Below are positions 32,562-41,394 of a stretch of DNA of 48,712 nt, piece by piece. This DNA comes from Nonomuraea longispora (lineage in GTDB: Bacteria > Actinomycetota > Actinomycetes > Streptosporangiales > Streptosporangiaceae), in contig NZ_SMJZ01000041.1 of the NCBI RefSeq assembly GCF_004348345.1, positions 1 to 48,712 on the forward strand, given 5' to 3'. The number at the start of each line of letters is the position of its first letter. The first letter of the stretch is position 1. A program made the translations under genes and the position numbers. The notes beneath the pieces were generated by a model. That model was not told the DNA's origin, did not search any database, and saw nothing but the letters and a program-made list of their open reading frames with translations.

Positions 32562-32608
32562 CGTCCTGACCGGCGGGCTCGCGCCTGTCGGCTGCCGGTG
32601 AACGTGCG

Positions 32609-32629
32609 CGTTCACGAGGCGAGGGTGAT
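32609..32629. repeat. 21-bp direct repeat, left copy
   Basis: Identical over 21 bp to 34549-34569; the core is TTCACGAGGCGAGGGTGAT. The pair flanks the exporter genes. The left copy lies in non-coding DNA. The 250-bp gap 32562-32814 holds no other feature I can support. Confidence 0.7.
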
Positions 32630-32814
32630 GCCGGACCGGGTAACGCCGTCCGGCATCCCCGCGGGGTTCCTCCGGTGGGTCGTCGCCGATCTCGAGTGCA
32701 TGCCGCAGCTGAGCGTTCATCACGCCGAGTTCGGGCATGACGGCTCCGGATACGCCTCGCACCGTCTTCGACGCCTGGTTCCACTGGATCGACTGACGTC
32801 CGGGGGCCGGGTCA

Positions 32815-32862
32815 TGTCAGCACGGCAACGGTTCGGTGTCAGGGCGCCCGCCGATGGTGGAC
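32815..32862 (+). promoter_or_regulatory. Putative SARP-type binding site upstream of the exporter
   Basis: TGTCAGCACGG, CAACGGTTCGG and TGTCAGGGCGC follow each other in 11-bp steps, so TGTCAG recurs after 22 bp, and GGTGGAC closes the element. 34 of 48 bases match the element before the P450 gene with no gap. It ends three bases before the ATG at 32866, so the exporter mRNA may be leaderless. Confidence 0.7.
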
Positions 32863-32865
32863 ACC

Positions 32866-33810
32866 ATGAACGGTTCAGCGATCGCGGCCTCGGGGCTGCG
32901 CAAGGCGTACAGAGACAAGGTCGTGCTGGACGGCGTCGACCTGGAGGTCCGAACCGGTACGATCTTCGCCCTGCTCGGGCCGAACGGCGCGGGGAAGACG
33001 ACCACGGTGAACGTGCTGACCACGCTGCTGACCCCCGACGCGGGCAAGGCGGTGGTGGCCGGGCACGACGTCGTCACGGAGACCAGCGCGGTGCGGGCGG
33101 CGATCGGGGTCACCGGGCAGTTCGCCTCGGTGGACGACCTGCTCACCGGCGAGGAGAACCTGCTGCTGATGGCGGACCTCCTGCACCTGCCCCGGGCGGA
33201 GGGCCGACGGGCCGCGAGCCGGCTGCTCGACCGGTTCGAGCTGGTGGAGGCGGCGGGCAGGCCGGTGGCGTCCTACTCCGGTGGCATGCGCCGCAAGCTC
33301 GACCTGGCCATGACGCTGGTCGGCACGCCGCGGATCATCTTCCTTGACGAGCCCACCACGGGGCTCGACCCGCGCAGCCGCCGTACCATGTGGGAGATCG
33401 TCAGGGAGCTCGTCGCCGACGGCACGACGATCTTCCTCACCACCCAGTACCTCGACGAGGCCGACCAGCTCGCCGACCGCATCGCCGTGCTCGATCAGGG
33501 CCGGCTGGTCGCGGAGGGCACCTCCGGCGATCTCAAGCGCCGGGTTCCCGGCGGCCACGTCCGGCTGCGGTTCGCCGATCGCCACGAGCTCGACGTCGCG
33601 GCGCGGGTGCTGCGCGAGTCCACGAGGGACGACGAGGAGCTGGCCCTGCGGCTGCCCGGCGACGGCGGGGTGCGGGCGCTGCGGGCGCTGCTCGACCGGC
33701 TCGACGCGCACTCCGTCGAAGCCGAGGAGTTGTCGGTGCACACACCGGACCTCGACGACGTCTTTCTCGCCCTCACCGGCCACAGCCCCAAGGAGGCTGA
33801 CGCACGATGA
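32866..33810 (+). CDS. ABC transporter ATP-binding protein, DrrA type
   Basis: A 314-residue ATPase with Walker A GPNGAGKTT, Q-loop GVTGQFASVDDLLTGEENL, signature YSGGMRRKLDLAMTL, Walker B IIFLDEPTTGLDP and switch region TTQYLDEADQLADR (Gln where His is usual, as in DrrA proteins). The C-terminal extension ends LDDVFLALTGHSPKEADA. The ATG at 32866 is preferred because the SARP-type element runs up to it; in-frame ATG 32854 is the alternative. It overlaps the permease gene in ATGA. Confidence 0.94.
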   Translation: MNGSAIAASGLRKAYRDKVVLDGVDLEVRTGTIFALLGPNGAGKTTTVNVLTTLLTPDAGKAVVAGHDVVTETSAVRAAIGVTGQFASVDDLLTGEENLLLMADLLHLPRAEGRRAASRLLDRFELVEAAGRPVASYSGGMRRKLDLAMTLVGTPRIIFLDEPTTGLDPRSRRTMWEIVRELVADGTTIFLTTQYLDEADQLADRIAVLDQGRLVAEGTSGDLKRRVPGGHVRLRFADRHELDVAARVLRESTRDDEELALRLPGDGGVRALRALLDRLDAHSVEAEELSVHTPDLDDVFLALTGHSPKEADAR

Positions 33811-34568
33811 ACGGCGTCACAGCTTCCCTGGCCGACTCCGCGACCATGTTGCGGCGCAACTTCCGGCACTCGACGCGCAATCCGGTGGCCCTGTTCAACG
33901 CCGTCGTCATGCCGATCGTGCTGATGTTCCTGATGGTCTACATCCTGGGCGGCGCGTTCGACGTCGGGGTCGGCTACGCCGACTATGCGACTCCCGGGTT
34001 GATCATAACGACCGTCTGCTACGGCATCAGTCCCACCGCGATCGCGGTGAACTCCGACATGACGAGCGGGTTCATCAACCGGCTGCGCGTCATGCGGGTG
34101 TCCAGGGCCGCGGTGCTGAACGCGCACGTGGTCGCGACCATGCTGCGCAGCCTGGTGGCCATCGCGTTCGTCGTCGGGGTCGCGTTCCTGATGGGCTTCC
34201 GGCCGTCGGCGGGCCTGCCGGAGTGGCTCGGCGTGATCGGCATCGTCGTGCTGACGGTGGTGGCGATCGGGTGGCTGACCGTCGCGTTCGGTCTCGCGGC
34301 GAAGACGCCGGAGAGCGCGGGCCTGGCCGCCGTCCCGCTCATGCTCCTGCCCTTCCTGAGCAGCGCGTTCGTGCCGGCCGGGACGATGGGGCCCGGGGCG
34401 CGGCAGTTCGCGGAGTACCAGCCGTTCACCCCGATCATCGAGACGCTGCGCGGGCTGCTGAGCGGCACGCCGGAGGCGGGCCCGGCCGTCACGGCGATCG
34501 CCTGGTGTGTGGGGCTCACGCTCGTCGGTTACCTGTGGGCGCGCACGTCGTTCACGAGGCGAGGGTGA
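33807..34568 (+). CDS. ABC-2 type transporter permease, DrrB type
   Basis: A 253-residue membrane protein with six hydrophobic segments, e.g. VVMPIVLMFLMVYILGGAF, VAIAFVVGVAFLMGF, LGVIGIVVLTVVAIGWLTVA and VPLMLLPFLSSAFVPAGTM. The PFTPIIETLRGLL end is typical of DrrB permeases. Its stop and that of the converging regulator gene overlap by 17 bp. With the upstream ATPase it forms an exporter, probably for the product of the neighbouring P450 pathway. Confidence 0.94.
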   Translation: MNGVTASLADSATMLRRNFRHSTRNPVALFNAVVMPIVLMFLMVYILGGAFDVGVGYADYATPGLIITTVCYGISPTAIAVNSDMTSGFINRLRVMRVSRAAVLNAHVVATMLRSLVAIAFVVGVAFLMGFRPSAGLPEWLGVIGIVVLTVVAIGWLTVAFGLAAKTPESAGLAAVPLMLLPFLSSAFVPAGTMGPGARQFAEYQPFTPIIETLRGLLSGTPEAGPAVTAIAWCVGLTLVGYLWARTSFTRRG

Positions 34569-34569
34569 T
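34549..34569. repeat. 21-bp direct repeat, right copy
   Basis: The right copy of the repeat at 32609-32629. Here it spans the overlap of the permease and regulator 3' ends; on the minus strand it encodes the regulator's last residues ITLAS and its stop. Confidence 0.7.
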
Positions 34570-37500
34570 CTCGGCCAGCTCACGCCAGTCCCGCCGCCGG
34601 CCGTCACGGGCCGCCTCCGCGAACACGGTCTCACCGAGGCGGCTCCGCGCGTCGGCGGCGATCCTCGCGGCGTCCGGCAGCGAAAGATCCGGCGTGCCGC
34701 GTACGGCGTCGCTCGCCGCGAGCAGGCGTACGGCCTGCTCGTCCTGCCCCTGGCGCAGCGCGAGGTCCGCGAGGCCGACCAGCACCTCGGCGATCAGCGG
34801 CGGATACGCCGTCTCCACGGCCGCGCGGAACGCCTCGGCCCGGTGCGCGCGGGCCTTGCCGGGGTCGTCGGTGAGGTAACCGTACAGGTGCTGGACCGCG
34901 GCGCGGAGGGAGCTGGTCATCTCCGAGCCGGGCTGCACGGTCCACGCCGTGGCCAGAAGGCGGTGTGCCTGATCCCGATCGCCGCGCCAGCGTGCCAGTC
35001 GCGCCTTCGCGAGCGCCAGTTCGGCCAGCGTGTCGGGCCAGGCGATCCCGTCGGCGTAGCGCTGCGCCTCGGCCATGGCGGCGGTGCTGGAGCGCTCGTC
35101 GCCGAGCAGCCAGTACAGCAGGGCCTGCCGCGCCCGCAGCTCGACCACGTCCTCGGTCGCGCCCACCTCGGCCAGCGCAGCGGCCGCCTCTTCGTACAGC
35201 TCGCACGCGCGTGCGAGCTCGCCGCGCATCGCGAGCCGCTCGGCCAGGAACGTCAGCGCCAGCGAGATCCCCCATCGGTCGCCGAGCGCGCGGAACTCGG
35301 CCAGGGCTGTCCCGCCGTCGGTGTCCACGCCGGTCTCGTCGCCGTCGAGCGTCAGCCGCAACCGGCCGCGGGCGAGCCTGGCCTGCGCGCGTACCCATGG
35401 ATCGTCGTCGGCGATGAGCGGCTCGAACGCCGGCAGGAACGCCATCGGCACCTGCAACATGCGCTCCAGCGGCGCGACGAACCCGAGCATGGGGTGGCGG
35501 CGCCGGCCGACGCGCTGGGTCAGCCGGTGCGCCTCGTGGATCCACTTCTCCGCCTGGAACTGGTCGCGGCCCGGGGCGGAGGTGACGAAACTGGCCACGG
35601 TCGCGTACGCCAGCGCCCGCACCTCGTCGGACGCCTCACCGTCCAGCGAGGCCGCCGCGATGCTCAGCTCGGCGCCCTCGGCCCTGTGCCCGCTGAGGAA
35701 GTAGTACCAGCCCGCGGCGGAGGCCAGCCGCATCGCCTCCTCGGCCCAGCCGTCGGCGATCGCGCCGCGCAGGGCCGCGGTGAGGTTGTCGTGCTCGGCC
35801 TGCAGCGTGGACAGCCACTCCAGCTGCTCGGCTCCGCGCAGGTGCGGATCGGCCGTCTCGGCCAGCTCGGTGAAGTAGGCGAGGTGCGCCGAGCGCGCCG
35901 CCTCGCTCTCCCCCGCCTCGGCCAGCCGGTACGCCGCGTACTCCCTGATCGTGTCGAGCATCCGGTAGCGTGGCGCGTCCTCCCCGTCGGCGAGCAGCAG
36001 CGACTTCTCCATCAACGCGGTCAGCAGTTCGAGCACCTGCTCGCCGGCGACCGTCGCGTCCGCGCACACCCGTTCGGCCGCTTCGAGGCTCGCCCCGCCG
36101 GCGAACACCGACAACCGCCGCAGCACGCCGCGTTCGGCCTCGGTCAGCAGGTCCCAGCTCCAGTCCACGACCGCGCGCAGCGTCTTGTGCCGGGCCAGCG
36201 CCGTACGGCTGCCGCCCGTCAGCAGGCGGAACCGGTCGTCGAGCCGGCGTGCCAGCTGGTCGACGGACATCGTACGCAGCCGCGCCGCGGCCAGTTCGAT
36301 CGCCAGCGGCACCCCGTCGAGCGCCCGGCAGATCCGCGCCATGGCCGCCAGGGTTTCGGCGTCGGAGCCCATGTCCTTGCGCACCAGGCGCGCGCGGTCC
36401 CGCAGCAGCCGCACCGCGGGCGACGACCCCGCGTCGGACGGGTCGGCGCCCTGCGAGGGCAGCGCGAGCGGCTCGACCTGCCACAGCACCTCCCCGGTGA
36501 TGCCGAGCGGTTCCCTGCTCGTGGCCAGGATCCGCAACCGGCGGGACTCCCCCAGCAGGCGATCGGCGAAGGCCGCGGCCGCCTCGATCACGTGCTCGCA
36601 GTTGTCGAGGATCAGCAACATCGCCCGCTCGCGGACCGCGGCGACGAGCCGATCCATCGGTTCGCCGCCCCGCGCGCCGCCGAGCAGGGGCTGGTCACGC
36701 AGGCCGATGGCGGTGAGGGCGGCCTGCGCCAGCTCACCGCCCGCGCGTAGTGGGGCCAGCTCCACCAGCCACGCACCGTCCGGCAACTCGGCGAGCATGG
36801 CCCTGGCGGTCTCCCTGGCCAGCCTGGTCTTGCCGGAGCCGCCGGCGCCCGTCAACGTGACCAGCCGGTGCCTGACCGCCAGCCCGGCGACCGCGGAGAG
36901 GTCGTCGTCCCTGCCGACGAAGCTCGTCAACTCGGTGCGCAGGTTGGTCCTGGGATGCTCGGCCCGCGCGCTCACCTCGCCCCGCAACACCGCGGTGTGC
37001 AGCGCGGACAACGCGGCCGACGGAGCGGCGCCGAGTTCCTCGGCGAGCCGCACGCGCGTCCGCTCGTACACGGTCAGCGCCTCGTTGCCGCGCCCCGCCT
37101 CGGCGAGCGCCCGCATCAGCGCCGCCGCGAACCCCTCCCGCAGCGGATGCGCGGCCACCAGCCCGGTCAGCTCGGAGACCAGCTCCGGGCCGCGGCCGAG
37201 GCGAAGGTCGGCGTCCACCCGATCGCCGAGCGCGGCGAGGTGGAGCTCCTCCAGGCGGGCGACCGTGGCGTCGAACACGTCGCCGCCCCGCAGCGCGATG
37301 CCCGTCATGGGCGTGCCGCGCCACAACGCCAGGGCCGAGCGCAGCAGGTCCGCCCGCGCGGCGGGCTCGGCGGCACGGGCCTGGCCGACGAGCCGCTCGA
37401 ACCGGCACACGTCCACGGCGTCGGGCGCCACGGCCAGCCGGTATCCGCCGGAATCCGCCTCGATCGCGCCGTCCGGCAACACCCTGCGCAACCTGGACAC

Positions 37501-37707
37501 CAGCGCCTGCAGGGCGTTCACCTCGTCGGAGGGCGGATGGTCCCCCCAGATCCAGTCCACCAGCCTGGCGCGGGTGACGATCCGGCCCGGTTGCAGGGCG
37601 AGCGCGGCGAGCAGCGCGCGCAGCCGCCCCCCTGGGACCTCCAGCACGGCGCCGTCGTGGTCCCGCACCGCGAACGGTCCCAGCAGTTCAACTCGCACAC
37701 CACTCAT
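34552..37707 (-). CDS. AfsR/SARP-family (BTAD) regulator with NB-ARC ATPase and TPR-like domains
   Basis: A 1051-residue regulator. Residues 1-95 are an OmpR-like winged helix (VELLGPFAVRDHDG, RLRALLAALALQPGRIVTRA, NALQALVSRLRRVL). Residues 98-245 are the BTAD domain (VDVCRFERLVGQARA, LRSALALWRGTPM, ALTVYERTRVRLAEELGAAP). An NB-ARC type ATPase follows, with Walker A GAGGSGKT (287-294) and Walker B LLILDNCEHV. The C-terminal 400 residues are TPR-like. Divergent from the P450 gene and convergent with the exporter; both carry the same SARP-type repeat, so it is their likely activator. Confidence 0.94.
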   Translation of the reverse strand: MSGVRVELLGPFAVRDHDGAVLEVPGGRLRALLAALALQPGRIVTRARLVDWIWGDHPPSDEVNALQALVSRLRRVLPDGAIEADSGGYRLAVAPDAVDVCRFERLVGQARAAEPAARADLLRSALALWRGTPMTGIALRGGDVFDATVARLEELHLAALGDRVDADLRLGRGPELVSELTGLVAAHPLREGFAAALMRALAEAGRGNEALTVYERTRVRLAEELGAAPSAALSALHTAVLRGEVSARAEHPRTNLRTELTSFVGRDDDLSAVAGLAVRHRLVTLTGAGGSGKTRLARETARAMLAELPDGAWLVELAPLRAGGELAQAALTAIGLRDQPLLGGARGGEPMDRLVAAVRERAMLLILDNCEHVIEAAAAFADRLLGESRRLRILATSREPLGITGEVLWQVEPLALPSQGADPSDAGSSPAVRLLRDRARLVRKDMGSDAETLAAMARICRALDGVPLAIELAAARLRTMSVDQLARRLDDRFRLLTGGSRTALARHKTLRAVVDWSWDLLTEAERGVLRRLSVFAGGASLEAAERVCADATVAGEQVLELLTALMEKSLLLADGEDAPRYRMLDTIREYAAYRLAEAGESEAARSAHLAYFTELAETADPHLRGAEQLEWLSTLQAEHDNLTAALRGAIADGWAEEAMRLASAAGWYYFLSGHRAEGAELSIAAASLDGEASDEVRALAYATVASFVTSAPGRDQFQAEKWIHEAHRLTQRVGRRRHPMLGFVAPLERMLQVPMAFLPAFEPLIADDDPWVRAQARLARGRLRLTLDGDETGVDTDGGTALAEFRALGDRWGISLALTFLAERLAMRGELARACELYEEAAAALAEVGATEDVVELRARQALLYWLLGDERSSTAAMAEAQRYADGIAWPDTLAELALAKARLARWRGDRDQAHRLLATAWTVQPGSEMTSSLRAAVQHLYGYLTDDPGKARAHRAEAFRAAVETAYPPLIAEVLVGLADLALRQGQDEQAVRLLAASDAVRGTPDLSLPDAARIAADARSRLGETVFAEAARDGRRRDWRELAEITLAS

Positions 37708-37743
37708 TTTGCCGAACCATCACGACATTCCGGCCGGGGCCGC

Positions 37744-37791
37744 CGTGTCAGCACGGTGACGGCCCCGTATCAGAGGCGTCCGCGAAGGTGG
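37744..37791 (+). promoter_or_regulatory. Putative SARP-type binding site upstream of the P450 gene
   Basis: TGTCAGCACGG, TGACGGCCCCG and TATCAGAGGCG in 11-bp steps, with GGTGGAC at the same offset as in the exporter element. It lies 31 bp upstream of the P450 start and 37 bp from the divergent regulator start, so it could also serve autoregulation. Confidence 0.7.
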
Positions 37792-37821
37792 ACTCGTACA
37801 CGACCTCCGAAAGGAACGCCC

Positions 37822-39012
37822 ATGCAGCACACCATCACCACGATGCCGGCCACGCGTCAGCCCGGCTGCCCCTTCGACCCGCCCAAGGAGCTGACCCGGC
37901 TCGGGCCCATCACCCCCTACACGTTCCCCGACGGGCATCAGGGCTGGCTGGTCACCGGTTATGACCAGGTCCGGGCGATCCTGGCCGACCCGCGGTTCAG
38001 CTCGCGCAAGGAGCTCATGCGCCACCACCCGACCATCGACTACGGCGACATCGAGGTCCCTCCGGCGCCGCCCGGCGAGTTCCTCCTCATGGACGACCCC
38101 CAGCACAGCCGCTACCGCAAGCCGCTGGTGGGCAAGTTCACCGTACGCCGGATGCGCCTGCTCACCGAGCGCGTCGAGCAGATCACCGCCGAACACCTCG
38201 ACGCCATGGAGCAGGCGGGGCCGCCGGTCGACCTGGTGACCGCGTTCGCCAAGCCCATCCCCGCCGTCGTGATCTGCGAGCTGCTGGGGGTGCCGTACGA
38301 CGACCGCGGCCGTTTCCAGCAGCACATCGACAAGTTCCTCGGCGGCGAGACCAGCGACGACGAGCTGATCGCGGCCTACACCGCCACCCAGCGCTACCTC
38401 GCCGAGCTGGTGGCCGCCAAACGTGCCGACCCCACCGACGACGTGCTCAGCGACCTCACCGACACCGACCTGACCGACGAGGAACTGCGAGGAGTCGCCC
38501 TGATCCTGCTGGCGGCCGGGCTCGACACCACCGCGAACATGCTCGCGCTGGGCACCTTCGCGCTGCTGCGCAACCCCGCGCAGTGGACGGCGCTGCGCTC
38601 CGATCCCGCGCTCGCCGACCGGGCCGTGGAAGAGCTGCTGCGGTACCTGAGCGTCGCCAAGCAGTTTTTGCGGGTCGCGCTGGAGGACGTCGAGGTGGGC
38701 GGGCACAGCATCAGGGCCGGCGCGACGGTCATCCTGTCGCTCAACACCGCCAACCGCGACCCCGGGCGCTTCCCCGACCCTCACGTCCTCGACCTGCGCA
38801 GGCAGGACGGCGGGCACCTCGCCTTCGGCCACGGCATCCACCAGTGCCTGGGCCAGCAGTTGGCCCGCGTCGAGATGCGGGTCGCCCTGACGGCGCTGCT
38901 CGGCCGTTTCCCCACGCTGCGGCCGGCCGCACCGGAGGAAGAGATCGCCCTGCGCCCGGAGAGCGCCGACATCCACGGCATCAAGAGACTCCCGGTCACC
39001 TGGGACGCCTGA
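37822..39012 (+). CDS. Cytochrome P450 monooxygenase
   Basis: A 396-residue soluble P450 with I-helix LLAAGLDTTANML (oxygen activation), the ExxR motif in EELLRYL, and the heme loop FGHGIHQCLGQQLARVE with its cysteine ligand. Other family features are LLMDDPQHSRYRKPLVGKFT and NTANRDPGRFPDPH. AAGGAACG precedes the ATG. No ferredoxin or reductase gene is adjacent, so redox partners come from elsewhere. Substrate unknown; the shared promoter element ties it to the exporter. Confidence 0.96.
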   Translation: MQHTITTMPATRQPGCPFDPPKELTRLGPITPYTFPDGHQGWLVTGYDQVRAILADPRFSSRKELMRHHPTIDYGDIEVPPAPPGEFLLMDDPQHSRYRKPLVGKFTVRRMRLLTERVEQITAEHLDAMEQAGPPVDLVTAFAKPIPAVVICELLGVPYDDRGRFQQHIDKFLGGETSDDELIAAYTATQRYLAELVAAKRADPTDDVLSDLTDTDLTDEELRGVALILLAAGLDTTANMLALGTFALLRNPAQWTALRSDPALADRAVEELLRYLSVAKQFLRVALEDVEVGGHSIRAGATVILSLNTANRDPGRFPDPHVLDLRRQDGGHLAFGHGIHQCLGQQLARVEMRVALTALLGRFPTLRPAAPEEEIALRPESADIHGIKRLPVTWDA

Positions 39013-39018
39013 GCGCAG

Positions 39019-39050
39019 CCGTGATCAGGGGTCCCGGTCCCCGATCACGG
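39019..39050 (+). terminator. Hairpin after the P450 gene
   Basis: CCGTGATC-A-GGGG pairs with CCCC-GATCACGG around a seven-base loop, seven bases past the P450 stop. No U-tract. The gap to 39227 holds nothing else I can support. Confidence 0.55.
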
Positions 39051-39227
39051 GCGAGATCTCGTCGGCGACCAGACTCCGGTAGGGCTGAACGTTCGATCAT
39101 CCGCGCACAGGTGCGGGAGGGCGACGGGTTTCCGGCGGGCCGCCGGTCTGCTTCGGTGACCACCGTACGAAAGGATGCCACCGCCGCGGCCCGTCGCCGG
39201 GCGGCTCGTTCGCCGTCGTGACCACCA

Positions 39228-39707
39228 TCAGTCGCAGAACTGCCACCGCGTGGTGGTGGTGGCGATGATTCCTCCACCGTAGATCCTCTTGATGGATCCC
39301 ATCCACCTGATGCACGTGCCGGCGGCCTTGGCGCTGACCGCCGCGTAGTGGGCGTAGTTTCCCTCGTCCGTGATGGGCTTCTTGCCCTGACGTTCCAGCA
39401 TGGCCTCCGTGTAGCCGGCGACGCCATCCGCCCGGCCGACCCTCAGGGTGACCACGCAGTTCTCCTGGTACGTGCCGCTCCACAACACGTAGACCTCACC
39501 CAGGGGCATGTTGTTCTTGTCGTCCCAGAGGTCTTCCCTTTTGAGCTGCGTGTAGCTCCCGTTCGACCAACCGCATCCCTTGTCGGACACGACGGCCTGG
39601 CTCAGGGTGTGGGCCGAGGCGGGCGAGGCCACGAACGCCACCGAGGCGAGCACAAGGCCGAGACCCAAGCCGATAAGCACAAATAAGCGCCGGTACATCC
39701 GAGACAT
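39228..39707 (-). CDS. Secreted spore-associated protein A-like protein
   Basis: A 159-residue protein with a signal peptide (MYRRLFVLIGLGLGLVLASV, then AFVASPASAHT). The mature part resembles the SapA-like family from streptomycetes: NCVVTLRVGRADGVAGYTEA, TDEGNYAHYAAVSAKAAGTC, IRWMGS and a C-terminal RWQFC. Four cysteines in the mature chain could form two disulfides. The ATG at 39707 has AAGGA seven bases upstream. Its role is unknown even in streptomycetes, where SapA is found with spores. Confidence 0.75.
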   Translation of the reverse strand: MSRMYRRLFVLIGLGLGLVLASVAFVASPASAHTLSQAVVSDKGCGWSNGSYTQLKREDLWDDKNNMPLGEVYVLWSGTYQENCVVTLRVGRADGVAGYTEAMLERQGKKPITDEGNYAHYAAVSAKAAGTCIRWMGSIKRIYGGGIIATTTTRWQFCD

Positions 39708-40176
39708 GACAGGTCCTTCCAGGTACGGCTAGATCGCTCCCCGACGGCGGGGAGGCGCTGATCGCCGCATGGACCACGTGGGTCGAATCCCCCCGCCGGC
39801 TCAAAGCCCAGCATGCCGTGCCACACGCACGTTGTCGTTGGCCGAGCGTGCACAGTTCCTTGACCGCCGATCCACTCACGTCAGCCCCCCGACCGCGCCA
39901 CGGGCAGGCCGCCGGCGAGGACATGGATGCAGCCGGCCGAATGCGGCGACGGCACCGACCGGGCTCCTCCATGGGCGCCGAGACCACCATCGGCCTGTGA
40001 CCGTCGAGCGCGCCGCCAAGGGAGGCCGGACGCACCACCAGGGAACCCCGTGTTCCGGGGCCGCCGAGGACGTAGATCCCGACAGCGGCCAATGTGGCGA
40101 AAAGCCGGCAGTACGGGTCGTCGCAGCAGCGATACTGGCACCTCGCGAGGAACGAGCCGCCCGATGGGAGCCACCG
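39708..40176. other. Intergenic region without a supported gene
   Basis: 469 bp between the divergent SapA-like and TPR-like genes. I find no coding frame with a start and plausible composition, no tRNA and no strong palindrome. Both promoters must lie here. Confidence 0.5.
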
Positions 40177-40665
40177 ATGATCGACGACCCGACCATGACT
40201 CGGATCGGCCAAGGGGTGGAGCTGCACCACCACCTAGGTCAGCGTGAGGCCGCCCGCGACCTGTTCGCGCAGATCTGGGACGACATCGGCGGCGAACAGG
40301 GCGATCCGCTGCACGTTTGCGTTCTCGCCCACTCGATGGCGGATGTGCAGGACGACGTACAGGAGGAACTGCTCTGGGACCTGCGGGCGCTTGCCGCCGT
40401 CGGCCAGGTCACCGACGAGCGGGTGGCGCAGGCCGGGGTGCCGTTCTCGGCGGCCGGCCTGTACCCGTCACTGCACCTCAACGTGGGCGAGTGCTACCGC
40501 AAGCTGGGCGATCCGGACCGCGCCCGCGAGCACCTCCAGCAGGCGCGGGACACGATGGGCGCGCTCGGCGACGACGAGTACGCGCAGCTCATCAGAAGTG
40601 GCCTGGAGCGCCTGACCGAACAACTGCAAGGCGAGCCACTGCCCCGAAGCGGCCCCGGCGAATGA
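40177..40665 (+). CDS. Short TPR-like protein
   Basis: A 162-residue soluble helical protein. LGQREAARDLFAQIWDDIGG and LHLNVGECYRKLGDPDRARE then HLQQARDTMGALGDDEY look like two or more TPR units, with HVCVLAHSMADVQDDVQEEL between. A GGGAG ribosome site precedes the ATG. Proteins of this size and order are, from memory, widespread in actinomycetes with no assigned partner. It converges on the TetR gene. Confidence 0.8.
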   Translation: MIDDPTMTRIGQGVELHHHLGQREAARDLFAQIWDDIGGEQGDPLHVCVLAHSMADVQDDVQEELLWDLRALAAVGQVTDERVAQAGVPFSAAGLYPSLHLNVGECYRKLGDPDRAREHLQQARDTMGALGDDEYAQLIRSGLERLTEQLQGEPLPRSGPGE

Positions 40666-40689
40666 CAGGCCCCGGCCGCATGGCGGACT

Positions 40690-41286
40690 TCAGCCGACCT
40701 CAGGCCCCGTACGGGTCAGTCCCTGGCCGGTGCCGACACCGCACAGCAGCATGTCGACCACGCGGGTGGCGGCGGCGTCGGGCTCGCACTCGCGCATCCG
40801 CGCCGCCACCTCGATCAGCGCGTAGATGACCCACTTGGCCCAGGCGAGATCGGCGTCGGCGCGCAGCACGCCGCTCTCCTGGGCCCTTCGCAGCAGATGG
40901 TCGCAGCGCCGCTCCACGTCGGCATGCGCACGTGCCCACTCGTCGTCGCCCGGCCCGACCAGGTCGAGCGCGAAGGGCCACTGCCGCTTGACCTGCAGCA
41001 CGTTGACCGTGACCTGGTAGAGCGCGACCAGCGGCGGGGTGGTCTCGGGATGGGCGGCGTCCACGGCCGCGGCGAACTCGCGGGCCGCCACCGTGGACAG
41101 CGCCTCCAGCAGCGCCTCGCGGGAGGCGAAGCGCCGGTGCACGGTCGTGCGCGCCACCCCCGCGGCCTCGGCGATCTGCTCCATGCTCGCCGCCGGATCC
41201 TCGGCGAACACGCGCTCCGCGGCCTCCAGGATCGTCCGCACCGTACGTTCCGCGTCGGAGCGCAACGCCCTGGTCCCCTCGCTCAC
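40690..41286 (-). CDS. TetR-family transcriptional regulator
   Basis: A 198-residue regulator with helix-turn-helix AASMEQIAEAAGVARTTVHR then RFASREALLEALSTVA. The GTG at 41286 (VSEGTRALRSDAERTV) is preferred; an upstream extension to 41331 would run into the operator. It is divergent from the SDR gene across a perfect 23-bp palindrome. Confidence 0.91.
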   Translation of the reverse strand: MSEGTRALRSDAERTVRTILEAAERVFAEDPAASMEQIAEAAGVARTTVHRRFASREALLEALSTVAAREFAAAVDAAHPETTPPLVALYQVTVNVLQVKRQWPFALDLVGPGDDEWARAHADVERRCDHLLRRAQESGVLRADADLAWAKWVIYALIEVAARMRECEPDAAATRVVDMLLCGVGTGQGLTRTGPEVG

Positions 41287-41323
41287 GCCCTTGAGGATAC
41301 GGCATCGCACCGATTGGCCATGA

Positions 41324-41346
41324 ACTTGCAACGAGTTGTTGCAAGT
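41324..41346. promoter_or_regulatory. TetR operator
   Basis: ACTTGCAAC-GAGTT-GTTGCAAGT, arms perfect over nine bases. The hexamer TAATAT (41346-41351) touches its right edge and is a good -10 for the SDR gene, so binding should block that promoter. Confidence 0.82.
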
Positions 41347-41394
41347 AATATGTTCTTCGCTACAGGACAGATGCGTCTATCTGAGGGAGATGGC

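Noticed and set aside
32598..33347. A plus-strand ORF overlapping the exporter ATPase start
   Set aside because: Most of it is a frame-shadow of the ATPase gene; the upstream part is non-coding and contains the direct repeat and SARP-type element.
32609..34569. Composite transposon model for the exporter cassette
   Set aside because: There is no transposase, no terminal inverted repeat and no target duplication beyond the 21-bp repeat itself.
39769..40176. N-terminal extension of the TPR-like protein
   Set aside because: The open frame upstream of 40177 lacks protein-like composition, and a GGGAG site directly precedes ATG 40177.
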